Source: Martelella sp. AD-3
Lineage (GTDB): Bacteria; Pseudomonadota; Alphaproteobacteria; Rhizobiales; Rhizobiaceae
NCBI RefSeq assembly: GCF_001578105.1
Contig: NZ_CP014275.1
Span: 2,232,001-2,296,000, forward strand
DNA length: 64,000 bases
Reading direction: 5' to 3'
Numbering within the stretch: the first letter of the stretch is position 1; each line of letters opens with the position of its first letter. Shown piece after piece: positions 18,685-27,403 of the stretch. The notes beneath the pieces were generated by a model. That model was not told the origin of the DNA. It saw nothing but the letters and a program-made list of their open reading frames with translations, and searched no databases. Position numbers and translations under genes: made by a program.

Positions 18685-19338
18685 ATGAAAGAAGGTCGTG
18701 TTCGGCAAACACAGGAAGAGCGTCGGGACGAGTCGGAACAACGCATGCTTGCCGCCGGCTTGCGCCTTGTCGCCGAGCACGGCCCCGAGAAGCTGACATT
18801 AACCGAAGTTGGCAAGAGCGCCGGCTATAGCCGGGGATTGCCTGCCCATCACTTCGGCTCGCGGGAACAGTATCTCAAGGCGCTGGCATCGCACGTGGCG
18901 ATCGAGTTTGATCAGACGCTTGCCTCGGCAGGCTTCGTTTCGGGGCTCGATGCGGTTCTCAAGATTACGCGAGCGGTGCTGACACAGCTCCATGCGCATC
19001 CCTCGCGGGGGCTTGCGACCCATGTCGTCCTGGCAGACGCCCGAAGAGACCAGGCCTTGTCCGAGGACATAGCGGGCTTGCGCGACAAAACCCTCGCTCT
19101 CCTGGCAAGCCACATAAGGGAGGGCATTCGATCAGCCGAGATTCGAAGCAACGTCAGTCCTGAAATCGCCAGTCTGCTCATCGCTGCCGGAATTTGCGGA
19201 CTCATTGACAGCTGGCTGGCCGATCCTGGTTTCAGCATCGCGACGGCCGGCGACCAATTGATCGACATGATCGAACACGCACTCTCTGCCGAAACCGCCA
19301 CTTCTCGCAGTACGGGAGTTGAATCGAAAGTCGGATGA
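18685..19338 (+). CDS. TetR/AcrR family transcriptional regulator
   Basis: 217 residues. The N-terminal helix-turn-helix domain is typical: EQRMLAAGLRLVAEHGPEKLTLTEVGKSAGYSRG is followed by the recognition-helix end HHFGSREQYLKAL. The C-terminal ligand domain is generic. It lies 34 bases downstream of the quinone-reductase-like gene on the same strand and most likely represses the pair through the 7-bp inverted repeat at 17668-17684. The inducer is unknown. Confidence 0.9.
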   Translation: MKEGRVRQTQEERRDESEQRMLAAGLRLVAEHGPEKLTLTEVGKSAGYSRGLPAHHFGSREQYLKALASHVAIEFDQTLASAGFVSGLDAVLKITRAVLTQLHAHPSRGLATHVVLADARRDQALSEDIAGLRDKTLALLASHIREGIRSAEIRSNVSPEIASLLIAAGICGLIDSWLADPGFSIATAGDQLIDMIEHALSAETATSRSTGVESKVG

Positions 19339-19411
19339 CGAAGCATTCCTTTGTTTCCCGTGCCGGCAGCAGCCGGGAAGCGCGCAGCGACGGGCCTTTT
19401 ACCCCTCCCCC

Positions 19412-19439
19412 TTGCATTCCGCCCGAAAATCCGTATAAG
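19412..19439 (+). promoter_or_regulatory. Putative promoter of rpsF-rpsR operon
   Basis: TTGCAT (19412-19417) and TATAAG (19434-19439) are 16 bases apart, giving a leader of roughly 210 bases before rpsF. No other gene lies between 19339 and 19658. The long GC-rich leader could hold the S6:S18 autoregulatory structure known from many bacteria, but I could not fold it reliably by eye. Confidence 0.45.
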
Positions 19440-19658
19440 CCGCTCATCCAAAGGTCCGGTCTTCAGGCTGGTGGCTGAACGGAGGGCTGTTTTCGCCGTG
19501 GCGAGAACGCTTGGCGCGTAAAAGACGCCTGCCTCCCGTGTCGCCGCTCTCGACCGTCTCGTCTAACGCTTTTCTTGCCGGGGTTTCCCCTCAGGAGCAG
19601 TCGTTGAGGCTTAGCCGCCGAAGTCCGGGTCCTGGAAACGCAAGAAAGGCAAATATCA

Positions 19659-20081
19659 ATGGCACTTTACGAACACGTGTTCCTGGCCCGCCAGGACATC
19701 ACGGCGCAGCAGGTTGACGGCATCGTCGAGCAGTACAAGGGACTGATCGAAGAGCATGGCGGCAAGGTTGGCCGTATCGAGAACTGGGGCCTGAAGTCCC
19801 TCACATACCGCATCCGCAAGAACCGCAAGGCGCATTACGCGCTGATGGACATCGATGCGCCGGCTGCCGCGATCCACGAGATGGAACGCCAGATGCGCAT
19901 CAACGAGGACATCCTGCGCTACATGACCGTCAAGGTCGAAGCGCATGAGGAAGGGCCCTCGGCGATGATGCAGAAGCGCGACCGCGACGACCGTCCGCGC
20001 CGCGACGGCGGCCGTGACAACCGCGATCGTGGCGACCGCGGTGATCGTGGCGACCGCGGCGATCGCCGTCCGCGCAGCTGA
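19659..20081 (+). CDS. rpsF: 30S ribosomal protein S6
   Basis: 140 residues. Binds 16S rRNA with S18 in the platform of the small subunit. The N-terminus [20 protein letters not shown] and the [20 protein letters not shown] core are canonical. The C-terminus is a low-complexity basic/acidic tail with repeated Arg-Gly-Asp units, longer than in E. coli. It is the first gene of the rpsF-rpsR-DUF2232-rplI cluster, 25 bases before rpsR. Confidence 0.98.
   Translation: MALYEHVFLARQDITAQQVDGIVEQYKGLIEEHGGKVGRIENWGLKSLTYRIRKNRKAHYALMDIDAPAAAIHEMERQMRINEDILRYMTVKVEAHEEGPSAMMQKRDRDDRPRRDGGRDNRDRGDRGDRGDRGDRRPRS
20025..20060 (+). repeat. 18-bp tandem repeat in the rpsF 3' end
   Basis: Two nearly identical 18-base units (20025-20042 and 20043-20060), differing at the last base, encode the Asp-Arg-Gly repeats of the S6 tail. 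Partial further copies flank them. Confidence 0.8.
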
Positions 20082-20106
20082 TTGCGAGATTTAAGGAGTT
20101 TTTATC

Positions 20107-20355
20107 ATGGTAGCTATCGCCTCCATCCCGACGCGTCGTCCGTTCAACCGTCGTCGCAAGACCTGCCCCTTCTCCGGCGCCAACGCCCCGAAGATCGATT
20201 ACAAGGACGTTCGTCTTCTGCAGCGCTACATTTCCGAGCGCGGCAAGATCGTTCCCTCCCGCATCACGGCCGTCAGCCAGAAGAAGCAGCGTGAACTCGC
20301 CCGCGCCATCAAGCGCGCCCGCTTCCTCGGCCTGCTGCCCTACGTCGTATCGTAA
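20107..20355 (+). CDS. rpsR: 30S ribosomal protein S18
   Basis: 82 residues. Partner of S6 on the ribosomal platform. [25 protein letters not shown] and the basic end [20 protein letters not shown] are diagnostic. The start is preceded by AAGGAG. It is 25 bases from rpsF and is followed by a GC-rich hairpin that may end or attenuate the transcript. Confidence 0.98.
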   Translation: MVAIASIPTRRPFNRRRKTCPFSGANAPKIDYKDVRLLQRYISERGKIVPSRITAVSQKKQRELARAIKRARFLGLLPYVVS

Positions 20356-20363
20356 GGTTTTTG

Positions 20364-20402
20364 GCGGGCGGGGCCGGTGCAAGCGCCCCTCGCCCGCTTC
20401 CC
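20364..20402 (+). terminator. Hairpin after rpsR, possible terminator
   Basis: GCGGGCG (20364-20370) pairs with CGCCCGC (20391-20397), extended inward by GGGC with GCCC. It is followed by the pyrimidine-rich TTCCCTTTCT. The weak T tract lowers certainty. Confidence 0.5.
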
Positions 20403-20465
20403 TTTCTGCCGTCATCTTCGGGCTTGACCCGAGCATGATGGAAGTGGAGAGCAATGTGAATATCG

Positions 20466-20522
20466 AGGGGGTTCACCCCCCTCTGTCGCTTTCGCGACAT
20501 CTCCCCCTCAAGGGGGGAGATT
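20466..20522. repeat. Cluster of three short palindromes
   Basis: Three adjacent hairpins: GGGGGTTCACCCCC, TGTCGCTTTCGCGACA and CTCCCCCTCAAGGGGGGAG. This block resembles a palindromic element repeated in alphaproteobacterial intergenic regions. It fills part of the gap (20356-20652) between rpsR and the DUF2232 gene; I see no gene there. Confidence 0.55.
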
Positions 20523-20652
20523 GAACGGAGGGCGGCGAGACTGGAGGGCAACCTCCGAAACGGCTCCGGCGCGGTGGGCGCGCAGCAGCCGGAAAATTGA
20601 ACCCAGGTTGGGAAACATGATTTCCCTAACTGCTCGAAGGGCAGGACAGCGG

Positions 20653-21645
20653 ATGAAAACACTCAATGCAAAGACAGTGCTGATCGGCGCGCTTGCCGGC
20701 GTTGCGGGCTTCATGCTCGCTTATGCCGCGAGTTTCAACGCGCTGTTTTCAACGCTGCTTTCCGCCGCCTCCGCCCTTCCGATCCTGATTGCCGGCCTCG
20801 GCTGGGGCAATGCCGCCGCCATCGCGGCGATCATCGTCGCAGGCGGCCTCGGCGCGACCATGGTCTCGCCCTTCTTTGCGCTCTACACGCTCGCCATCAC
20901 CCTGGTGCCCGCCGGCTGGCTCAGCCATCTCGGCAATCTGGCGCGCCCGGCCAGCGAGATCGGCGGCCCTGAGGGGCTGACGGCCTGGTACCCGCTCTCC
21001 GATATCCTCATGCATCTTTGCGCCGTCATCACGCTGGCGCTGATCGTTCTCGGCTTTGCCGCCGGATACGGACCCGATGCGACGGGCGAACTGATCGACG
21101 CCTTCATGCAGGCGCTGGCGATGCAGAACCCGGACCTTGCCGCCGACGCGGCGCTGGTGGCGCAGTTCAAGTCGATGTTCGTGGTCATGCTGCCGATCGT
21201 CCAGGGCGCGACCTCGGTCATCCTTCTGTTCGTCGCCTATCATTTCGCGGCGCGGATCGCGATAGCGTCAGGGCTGACGAGCCGTCCGCGCGAGGATGTG
21301 GCGAAATCACTGCGCATGCACCGCAATGCGATCTTCGTGTTTCTCGCGGCTCTGGTCGCGACCTTCTTCGGCGGAACGATCGGCCTTATCGGCGCGGCCT
21401 GCCTCGGCGCGTTTGGCGGCGGTTTTCTGCTCGCCGGCCTTGCCCGCATGCATCTTGCCGCGCGCGGCCAGAGCTGGGGCGTGCCGGTCATCATACTCTC
21501 CTATCTTTCGCTGATTTTCACCTTCCCGGCCCTGATCTTCGTGGTGATGGGCCTTCTTGACACACGGCGGGCCATTGCTCTCTCGCCGGGAGCCACCCCG
21601 CCGGATCCAGACGACGACAATGAAAGGAAAAACCCATGGAAGTAA
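20653..21645 (+). CDS. DUF2232 family membrane protein
   Basis: 330 residues with about eight membrane helices. This DUF2232 (YybS-like) protein lies between rpsR and rplI in many alphaproteobacteria; its function is not known. The N-terminus [20 protein letters not shown] leads into the first helix, and [14 protein letters not shown] is a characteristic loop. The frame extends upstream to 20521, but the ATG at 20653 fits the first helix and has GCAGGACAG ahead of it. Its 3' end overlaps the rplI start by 10 bases, so the two are translationally coupled. Confidence 0.85.
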   Translation: MKTLNAKTVLIGALAGVAGFMLAYAASFNALFSTLLSAASALPILIAGLGWGNAAAIAAIIVAGGLGATMVSPFFALYTLAITLVPAGWLSHLGNLARPASEIGGPEGLTAWYPLSDILMHLCAVITLALIVLGFAAGYGPDATGELIDAFMQALAMQNPDLAADAALVAQFKSMFVVMLPIVQGATSVILLFVAYHFAARIAIASGLTSRPREDVAKSLRMHRNAIFVFLAALVATFFGGTIGLIGAACLGAFGGGFLLAGLARMHLAARGQSWGVPVIILSYLSLIFTFPALIFVVMGLLDTRRAIALSPGATPPDPDDDNERKNPWK

Positions 21646-22271
21646 TCCTGCTTGAACGCATCGCCAAGCTTGGCCAGATGGGCGAAACCGTGAAGGTTCG
21701 CGATGGCTATGCCCGTAACTACCTGCTGCCGACCGGCCGCGCGCTGCGCGCCAATGCCGCCAACAAGGCCCGTTTCGAAGCCGAGCGCGCGGTGCTGGAA
21801 GCCCGCAACCTCGAGCGCCGCAACGAAGCCCAGAAGGTTGCCGACACGCTGGACGGCAAGTCCTTCATCGTTGTCCGCTCCGCCGGCGAAACCGGCCAGC
21901 TCTACGGTTCGGTCGCAACCCGCGACATCGTCGAGATCCTCGGCGAGGAAGGCTACAAGATCTCCCGCAACCAGGTGGTTCTCAACCACCCGATCAAGAC
22001 GGTCGGTCTGCACAAGGTCGAAGTCCAGCTTCACGCGGAAGTCTATGTCACGGTCGAGCTGAACGTCGCCCGCACCGCCGAGGAAGCCGAGCGGCAGCTC
22101 AAGGGTGAAGACCTCACCTCCGCCGACGCCATCTACGGCGTCGACGAGGACGCGCTGCGTCCGGAAGACTTCTTCAACCCCGATGCCGACTACGACCTCG
22201 ACGAGGACGAAGCCGAAGAAGCCGAGGCCTCTGGCGAGGAAGAAGGCGACGAGGAAGACAAGAACGCCTGA
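21636..22271 (+). CDS. rplI: 50S ribosomal protein L9
   Basis: 211 residues. Binds 23S rRNA near the base of the L1 stalk. The N-terminal domain [21 protein letters not shown] with [18 protein letters not shown] is canonical. The C-terminus is extended compared with E. coli L9 (149) by a very acidic tail rich in Asp and Glu, common in rhizobia. AAAGGAAAAACCC precedes the start, which lies inside the end of the DUF2232 gene. A strong intrinsic terminator follows. Confidence 0.98.
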   Translation: MEVILLERIAKLGQMGETVKVRDGYARNYLLPTGRALRANAANKARFEAERAVLEARNLERRNEAQKVADTLDGKSFIVVRSAGETGQLYGSVATRDIVEILGEEGYKISRNQVVLNHPIKTVGLHKVEVQLHAEVYVTVELNVARTAEEAERQLKGEDLTSADAIYGVDEDALRPEDFFNPDADYDLDEDEAEEAEASGEEEGDEEDKNA

Positions 22272-22300
22272 TCGGCGGCTTGAAGCTTCGGATATCAAGG

Positions 22301-22334
22301 GCCCGGCCTTCCGCAAAGGAGGCCGGGCTTTTCT
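22301..22334 (+). terminator. Intrinsic terminator of the rplI operon
   Basis: GCCCGGCC (22301-22308) and GGCCGGGC (22321-22328) form a perfect 8-bp stem followed by TTTTCT. It lies 29 bases after the rplI stop. Confidence 0.9.
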
Positions 22335-22535
22335 GTGGTATCATGTGCTTTCACGTATCCGAATCATGTCAAGGCCGACGGCCTGTTTTCGCCGCGCCCG
22401 CTTTCGCCTGGCCCTGCGCCCTGTGGATTGCGGGCAAGACTGGAGAATGTGATCGCGATGACAGTGAGCGGATGCGGTTGATCCGCTAGTGATAGTTTGC
22501 CAAGCCAGTCCCAGGACACCGAGAAAAGACCGATC

Positions 22536-24029
22536 ATGAATGACATCGCGCCTTCCCTTTCCTTCCAGACGCCCGGCGCGCAGCAGACGCGTGAGGCGCC
22601 GAACAATCTGGAAGTCGAGCAGGCCCTGCTCGGCGCGATTCTCGTCAACAACAGCGCCTTCTACCGCGTGTCGGACTTCCTGAAGCCGGAGCATTTCTAC
22701 GAGCCGCTGCACCGCAGGATCTACGAGCTTGCCGGCGATACGATCCGCATGGACAAGATCGCCAACACGATCACACTCAAGACCCATCTGCCCTCCGACG
22801 TGAAGGTCGGCGACCTGACGGTGGCGCAATATCTCGCGCGGCTTGCCGCCGAGGCCGTCACCATCATCAATGCGGAGGACTATGGCCGCACCATCTACGA
22901 CCTGGCGCTGCGGCGGCAGCTGATCGAAATCGGCGAGGATATCGTCAACACCGCCTATGATGCGCCGATCGACCTGCCGCCGTCCGAGCAGATCGAGGAC
23001 ACCGAGCGCAAGCTGTTCGCGCTGGCCGAGACCGGTCGCTATGAGGGCGGCTTCCAGTCCTTCGAGAACGCCGTGACGATCGCCATCGACATGGCGAGCA
23101 AGGCGTTTGAAAGCGATGGCCATCTCTCCGGCATCTCCACCGGCCTCAACACGCTCGATGCCAAGATGGGCGGACTGCAGCGCTCGGACCTGATCATCCT
23201 CGCCGGACGTCCGGGCATGGGCAAGACCTCGCTCGCCACCAATATCGCCTGGAACGTCGCCTCCGCCTATGAGCCGGAAGTCCTGCCCGACGGCACGGTC
23301 GAGGCGAAACAGGGCGGCGTCGTCGCCTTCTACTCGCTGGAAATGTCCGGCGAACAGCTCGCCACCCGTATCATCTCCGAGCAGACGGAAGTCTCGTCTT
23401 CGAAAATCCGGCGCGGCGACATCACCGAGGCCGATTTCGACAAGCTGGTGGCCTGTTCGCAGACCATGCAGAAGGTTCCGCTCTATATCGACCAGACCGG
23501 CGGCATCTCGATCGCCCAGCTTTCCGCCCGCGCCCGCCGCCTCAAGCGCCAGCGCGGCCTTGATCTGCTCGTTGTCGACTATGTGCAGCTGATGACGGGT
23601 TCGAAGAAATCCGGCGAGAACCGCGTGCAGGAGGTGACCGAGATCACCACCGGGCTGAAGGCGCTCGCCAAGGAACTGAACGTGCCGATCATCGCCCTTT
23701 CCCAGCTTTCCCGCCAGGTGGAAAACCGCGACGACAAGCGGCCGCAGCTTTCCGACCTTCGCGAATCGGGCTCGATCGAGCAGGACGCGGACGTGGTGCT
23801 GTTCGTCTACCGCGAGGAGTATTACGTCCAGAACCTCGAGCCGCGCGACCCTGACGATCCGGCCTATGACGAGTGGAAGATGAAATACGAGAAGGTGCGC
23901 GGAACCGCCGACGTCATCATCGCCAAGCAGCGTCACGGCCCGACGGGCACGGCAAACCTCGCCTTCCAGGCCGCCTATACCCGCTTTGCGGATCTTGCCG
24001 ACCCGTCCTATTCGAGTTTCGACGATTAG
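22536..24029 (+). CDS. dnaB: Replicative DNA helicase
   Basis: 497 residues. Hexameric 5'-3' helicase that unwinds DNA at the replication fork. The N-terminal DnaG-binding domain (EAPNNLEVEQALLGAILVNN, then SDFLKPEHFYEPLHRRIYEL) is followed by the RecA-like ATPase with Walker A AGRPGMGKTSLATNIA and Walker B DLLVVDYVQLM. The C-terminal block LSQLSRQVENRDDKRPQLSDL is also present. I chose the ATG at 22536; a TTG at 22497 is in frame but lacks conserved sequence. No intein interrupts the gene. Confidence 0.98.
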   Translation: MNDIAPSLSFQTPGAQQTREAPNNLEVEQALLGAILVNNSAFYRVSDFLKPEHFYEPLHRRIYELAGDTIRMDKIANTITLKTHLPSDVKVGDLTVAQYLARLAAEAVTIINAEDYGRTIYDLALRRQLIEIGEDIVNTAYDAPIDLPPSEQIEDTERKLFALAETGRYEGGFQSFENAVTIAIDMASKAFESDGHLSGISTGLNTLDAKMGGLQRSDLIILAGRPGMGKTSLATNIAWNVASAYEPEVLPDGTVEAKQGGVVAFYSLEMSGEQLATRIISEQTEVSSSKIRRGDITEADFDKLVACSQTMQKVPLYIDQTGGISIAQLSARARRLKRQRGLDLLVVDYVQLMTGSKKSGENRVQEVTEITTGLKALAKELNVPIIALSQLSRQVENRDDKRPQLSDLRESGSIEQDADVVLFVYREEYYVQNLEPRDPDDPAYDEWKMKYEKVRGTADVIIAKQRHGPTGTANLAFQAAYTRFADLADPSYSSFDD

Positions 24030-24091
24030 GCATGGGCGAAATGGCGTGAACGCGCTATGATTGCCGAGATTCTGCAATAAACGGCGATTTC

Positions 24092-25273
24092 ATGTCTGAT
24101 TTTTCGAATGATCTCAACGATGAACCGCTGCAGGAAGGGGAAATCCCCTTCTCGGCGGCTCCCGCCCGGCTGACCGTCGATCTCGGCGCCATTGTCAGCA
24201 ACTGGAAGACCATGCGAACGCTCTCCGGCAGCGCCCGGACGGCGGCCGTGGTCAAGGCCGACGGCTACGGTCTCGGGATCGAGGATGTCGGCGAAGCGCT
24301 TTACGGCGCGGGCGCTGCCGATTTTTTCGTCGCTGTGCCGGATGAGGGCGCGACGCTCAGGCGATTTGCGCCCGATGCCCGCATCTTCGTCCTCTCCGGC
24401 ATGTGGCCCGGTACGGAAGAGCTCTTTTTCGAACATGATCTCGTGCCGGTATTGGCGAGCACCGAACAGCTCTCCTTTTTCTTCGCGGCGGTCGCGGAAT
24501 ATGGCGATTACCCCTGCGCGCTCCAGGTCGATACCGGCTTCAACCGGCTCGGTTTGACGGTGGAGGAAGCGCTGGCGCTTGCCGGCGATGTCTCGCGGCC
24601 GGCGAGCTTCGAACCCGTTCTCATCCTCTCCCATCTTGCCTGCGCGGACGATCCCGCCTCGCCGATGAACAAAAAGCAGCTCGAATGGTTCCGCATCGCG
24701 GCCTCCGCCTTCGAGGGCGTCGAGGCCAGCCTGTCGGCCTCCGCCGGCATTTTTCTCGGTCCGGACTATCATTTCGATCTCACCCGTCCCGGGATCGCGC
24801 TCTACGGCGGCGATTCGCAGCCGGGCACCGCGCGGAAGCTCAGGCCCGCGGCACGGGCGGAGGCCAGGATCGTCCAGATCCGCAATGCCCGCGCAGGCGA
24901 AACCGTGAGCTACGGCGCGACCTGCAGGCTTTCCCGCGACAGCCGGCTCGCCATTGCCGCGGCCGGCTATGCCGATGGCTATCATCGGTCGCTTTCGGGT
25001 TCCGGCGCGCCGCTGCGCGATGCCGTCAGTCCCGGCGGCTTCGGGTTTGTTGCGGGACACAAGGTGCCGATTGCCGGGCGGATAACCATGGACATGACCA
25101 TATACGACGTGACCGATGTGCCGGAGGAGGCAATCCGCGTGGGCGACTATATCGAGCTGATCGGCCCCAACCTGCCGCTGGACGAGGCGGCGACGGCCTC
25201 GGGAACGATCGGCTACGAACTGCTGACCGCCCTTGGCTTGCGCTACCGTCGCCGCTATACCCAGCCGGACTGA
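24092..25273 (+). CDS. alr: Alanine racemase
   Basis: 393 residues. PLP-dependent interconversion of L- and D-alanine for peptidoglycan. The PLP lysine is in AAVVKADGYGLG. The catalytic Tyr is in GETVSYGATCRLSRDSRLA, and AGRITMDMTIYDVTDVPEE is the family's C-terminal motif. About 25 residues precede the conserved RLTVDLGAIVSNWKTM, slightly more than usual. It lies 62 bases after dnaB and is followed by radA after 25 bases, a common rhizobial order. Confidence 0.96.
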   Translation: MSDFSNDLNDEPLQEGEIPFSAAPARLTVDLGAIVSNWKTMRTLSGSARTAAVVKADGYGLGIEDVGEALYGAGAADFFVAVPDEGATLRRFAPDARIFVLSGMWPGTEELFFEHDLVPVLASTEQLSFFFAAVAEYGDYPCALQVDTGFNRLGLTVEEALALAGDVSRPASFEPVLILSHLACADDPASPMNKKQLEWFRIAASAFEGVEASLSASAGIFLGPDYHFDLTRPGIALYGGDSQPGTARKLRPAARAEARIVQIRNARAGETVSYGATCRLSRDSRLAIAAAGYADGYHRSLSGSGAPLRDAVSPGGFGFVAGHKVPIAGRITMDMTIYDVTDVPEEAIRVGDYIELIGPNLPLDEAATASGTIGYELLTALGLRYRRRYTQPD

Positions 25274-25298
25274 CGCTTTTTCCGACAAAGAAGAGACC

Positions 25299-26699
25299 TT
25301 GGCCAAACAGAAGACCCAGTTCATCTGCCAGAATTGCGGCAGCATCCATGCCCGCTGGGCCGGGCGATGCGACGCCTGCGGCGCCTGGAACACGATCGTC
25401 GAGGAAAATCCCTCGGCCGGCATCGGCGGCGGCCCGGCCCGCGCGCCGAAGAAGGGCCGCCCGGTGGCCCTCGTCAAGCTCGACGGAGAAAGCGAGGAGG
25501 CCCCGCGCATCGCGAGCAAGATGGCCGAGTTGGACAGGGTGACCGGCGGCGGCTTCGTGCGCGGCTCGGCGGTTCTCGTCGGCGGCGATCCCGGCATCGG
25601 CAAGTCAACGATCCTGATGCAGGCGGCGGCGGCGCTGGCCCGCCAGAACCAGCGGGTGATCTATGTCTCGGGCGAGGAGGCTATCGCCCAGGTCAGGCTT
25701 CGCGCCCGCCGCCTTGGCGCGGCGGATACCGAGGTGCTTCTCGCCGCCGAAACCAATGTCGAGGACATTCTGGCGACGCTTGCGGAAGGGCCGCGGCCGG
25801 ACCTCGTCATCGTCGATTCGATCCAGACGCTCTGGTCGGATCAGGCGGAAGCCGCGCCCGGCACGGTAACCCAGGTGCGCACCGGCGTGCAGGCGATGAT
25901 CCGCTTTGCCAAACAGACGGGCACGGCAATGGTGCTTGTCGGCCATGTGACCAAGGAGGGACAGATCGCGGGGCCCCGCGTGGTCGAGCATATGGTCGAC
26001 GCGGTGCTCTATTTCGAGGGCGAGCGCGGCCATCACTACCGGATCCTGAGAACGGTGAAAAACCGTTTCGGACCGACCGACGAAATCGGCGTGTTCGAGA
26101 TGGGCGACACGGGCCTGCGCGAAGTGGCCAATCCCTCCGAACTGTTCCTGGGCGAACGCAATGACAAGGCGCCGGGCGCAGCCGTTTTTGCCGGCATGGA
26201 GGGCACGCGGCCGGTTCTGGTCGAGGTGCAGGCGCTAGTGGCTCCGACCTCGCTCGGCACACCGCGCCGCGCCGTCGTCGGCTGGGATTCGGCCAGGCTC
26301 TCGATGATCCTGGCCGTGCTCGAGGCCCATTGCGGCGTCCGGCTCGGCAATCACGACGTCTATCTCAACATTGCCGGCGGCTACCGCGTCACCGAGCCCG
26401 CGGCAGACCTTGCGGTTGCAGCGGCGCTCATTTCCTCGCTCGCCGGACTTGCTCTCCCGCCCGATTGTGTCTATTTCGGCGAGGTCAGTCTTTCGGGAGC
26501 GATACGACCGGTGACCCATGCCGCGCAACGGCTGAAGGAAGCCTCAAAGCTTGGTTTCTCGCGCGCCGTTCTGCCTTCGGGTTCGGCGGAAATTGCGCCG
26601 GGCAGCGCAAACGGGCTAAAAGGGCTCGAAGCCTTGCCGGAACTTGTGGCCGATATCGCGGGCATGAAGCCGGAGACCGCAGCGGACGACAGCGATTGA
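25299..26699 (+). CDS. radA: DNA repair protein RadA
   Basis: 466 residues. Branch-migration ATPase acting with RecA in recombination repair. A zinc finger (FICQNCGSIHARWAGRCDACGAWNTI) comes first, then Walker A GGDPGIGKSTILMQAA, the RadA-specific KNRFGPTDEIGVFEM motif, and a Lon-protease-like C-terminal domain. The start appears to be TTG at 25299, giving the canonical MAKQKTQFICQNCG with AAGAGA upstream. Earlier in-frame codons overlap alr and lack conservation. Confidence 0.96.
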   Translation: MAKQKTQFICQNCGSIHARWAGRCDACGAWNTIVEENPSAGIGGGPARAPKKGRPVALVKLDGESEEAPRIASKMAELDRVTGGGFVRGSAVLVGGDPGIGKSTILMQAAAALARQNQRVIYVSGEEAIAQVRLRARRLGAADTEVLLAAETNVEDILATLAEGPRPDLVIVDSIQTLWSDQAEAAPGTVTQVRTGVQAMIRFAKQTGTAMVLVGHVTKEGQIAGPRVVEHMVDAVLYFEGERGHHYRILRTVKNRFGPTDEIGVFEMGDTGLREVANPSELFLGERNDKAPGAAVFAGMEGTRPVLVEVQALVAPTSLGTPRRAVVGWDSARLSMILAVLEAHCGVRLGNHDVYLNIAGGYRVTEPAADLAVAAALISSLAGLALPPDCVYFGEVSLSGAIRPVTHAAQRLKEASKLGFSRAVLPSGSAEIAPGSANGLKGLEALPELVADIAGMKPETAADDSD

Positions 26700-26755
26700 G
26701 GCGCCGGCGGGCGCAACGGCCATGCGTGTGCGGGCCACGACAAGCGGAGCAATGA

Positions 26756-27334
26756 ATGCCAGTAACCCTGTTCGATCTGATCGTCCTCGGCGTTGTCCTG
26801 TTCTCGGCCCTTCTTGCCATGGTGCGCGGCTTTTCCCGCGAAATTCTCTCGCTTCTCGCCTGGGGGCTTTCGGCGGCGATCGCCTATGTCGGCTACCCCT
26901 TCCTCGCGCCGACATTCGAGGGATTTCTGGACGATCCGCGCATGTCCATGGCCGGCGCCTTCGCGGTCATCTTTCTGATCGCGCTTGTGCTTCTTTCGCT
27001 GGTGACCACGCGATTTGCGGACTATATTATCGACAGCCGCGCCGGCGTGCTGGACCGTTCGCTCGGTTTCGTCTTCGGCCTTGTGCGCGGCGTGCTCATT
27101 CTGGCGGTTGCCGTCGCGTTCTGGAACTGGCTGGTCGGCGATGCCCAGAGCCCCGACTGGATCCGCAACGCCAAGTCGAAACCCGCGCTCGACATGCTTG
27201 CCGCCAAGCTGGAGTCCTATCTGCCCGGCGGCGGGGAGTTGGAGAGTTCGCTTGACCGCGACCAAAGGCGGCTACTGGCAATGATTGACGGTAACGTCAT
27301 TTTGAAGTTCCGGCCGGATGCCCGGCCTATCTGA
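26756..27334 (+). CDS. cvpA: CvpA family membrane protein
   Basis: 192 residues with four membrane helices. The N-terminus (TLFDLIVLGVVLFSALLAMVRGFSREILSLLAW) is the CvpA signature. In E. coli the gene lies upstream of purF and is required for colicin V production; envelope-stress roles have been proposed for the family. Here it again precedes purF, by 69 bases. The C-terminal part after the helices is hydrophilic and variable. Confidence 0.92.
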   Translation: MPVTLFDLIVLGVVLFSALLAMVRGFSREILSLLAWGLSAAIAYVGYPFLAPTFEGFLDDPRMSMAGAFAVIFLIALVLLSLVTTRFADYIIDSRAGVLDRSLGFVFGLVRGVLILAVAVAFWNWLVGDAQSPDWIRNAKSKPALDMLAAKLESYLPGGGELESSLDRDQRRLLAMIDGNVILKFRPDARPI

Positions 27335-27403
27335 TATCTCTAGTACTGTCTGGATGAACCTGCTTTCGCACGCGCCCTGCCCCAGCCATTTCCGGATCAC
27401 GCG

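Noticed and set aside
22341-24077. 578-codon open frame antisense to dnaB
   Set aside because: dnaB is unmistakable on the other strand; long antisense frames are common in high-GC DNA.
24026-25603. 525-codon open frame antisense to alr and radA
   Set aside because: No recognisable protein motifs; alr and radA explain the sequence.
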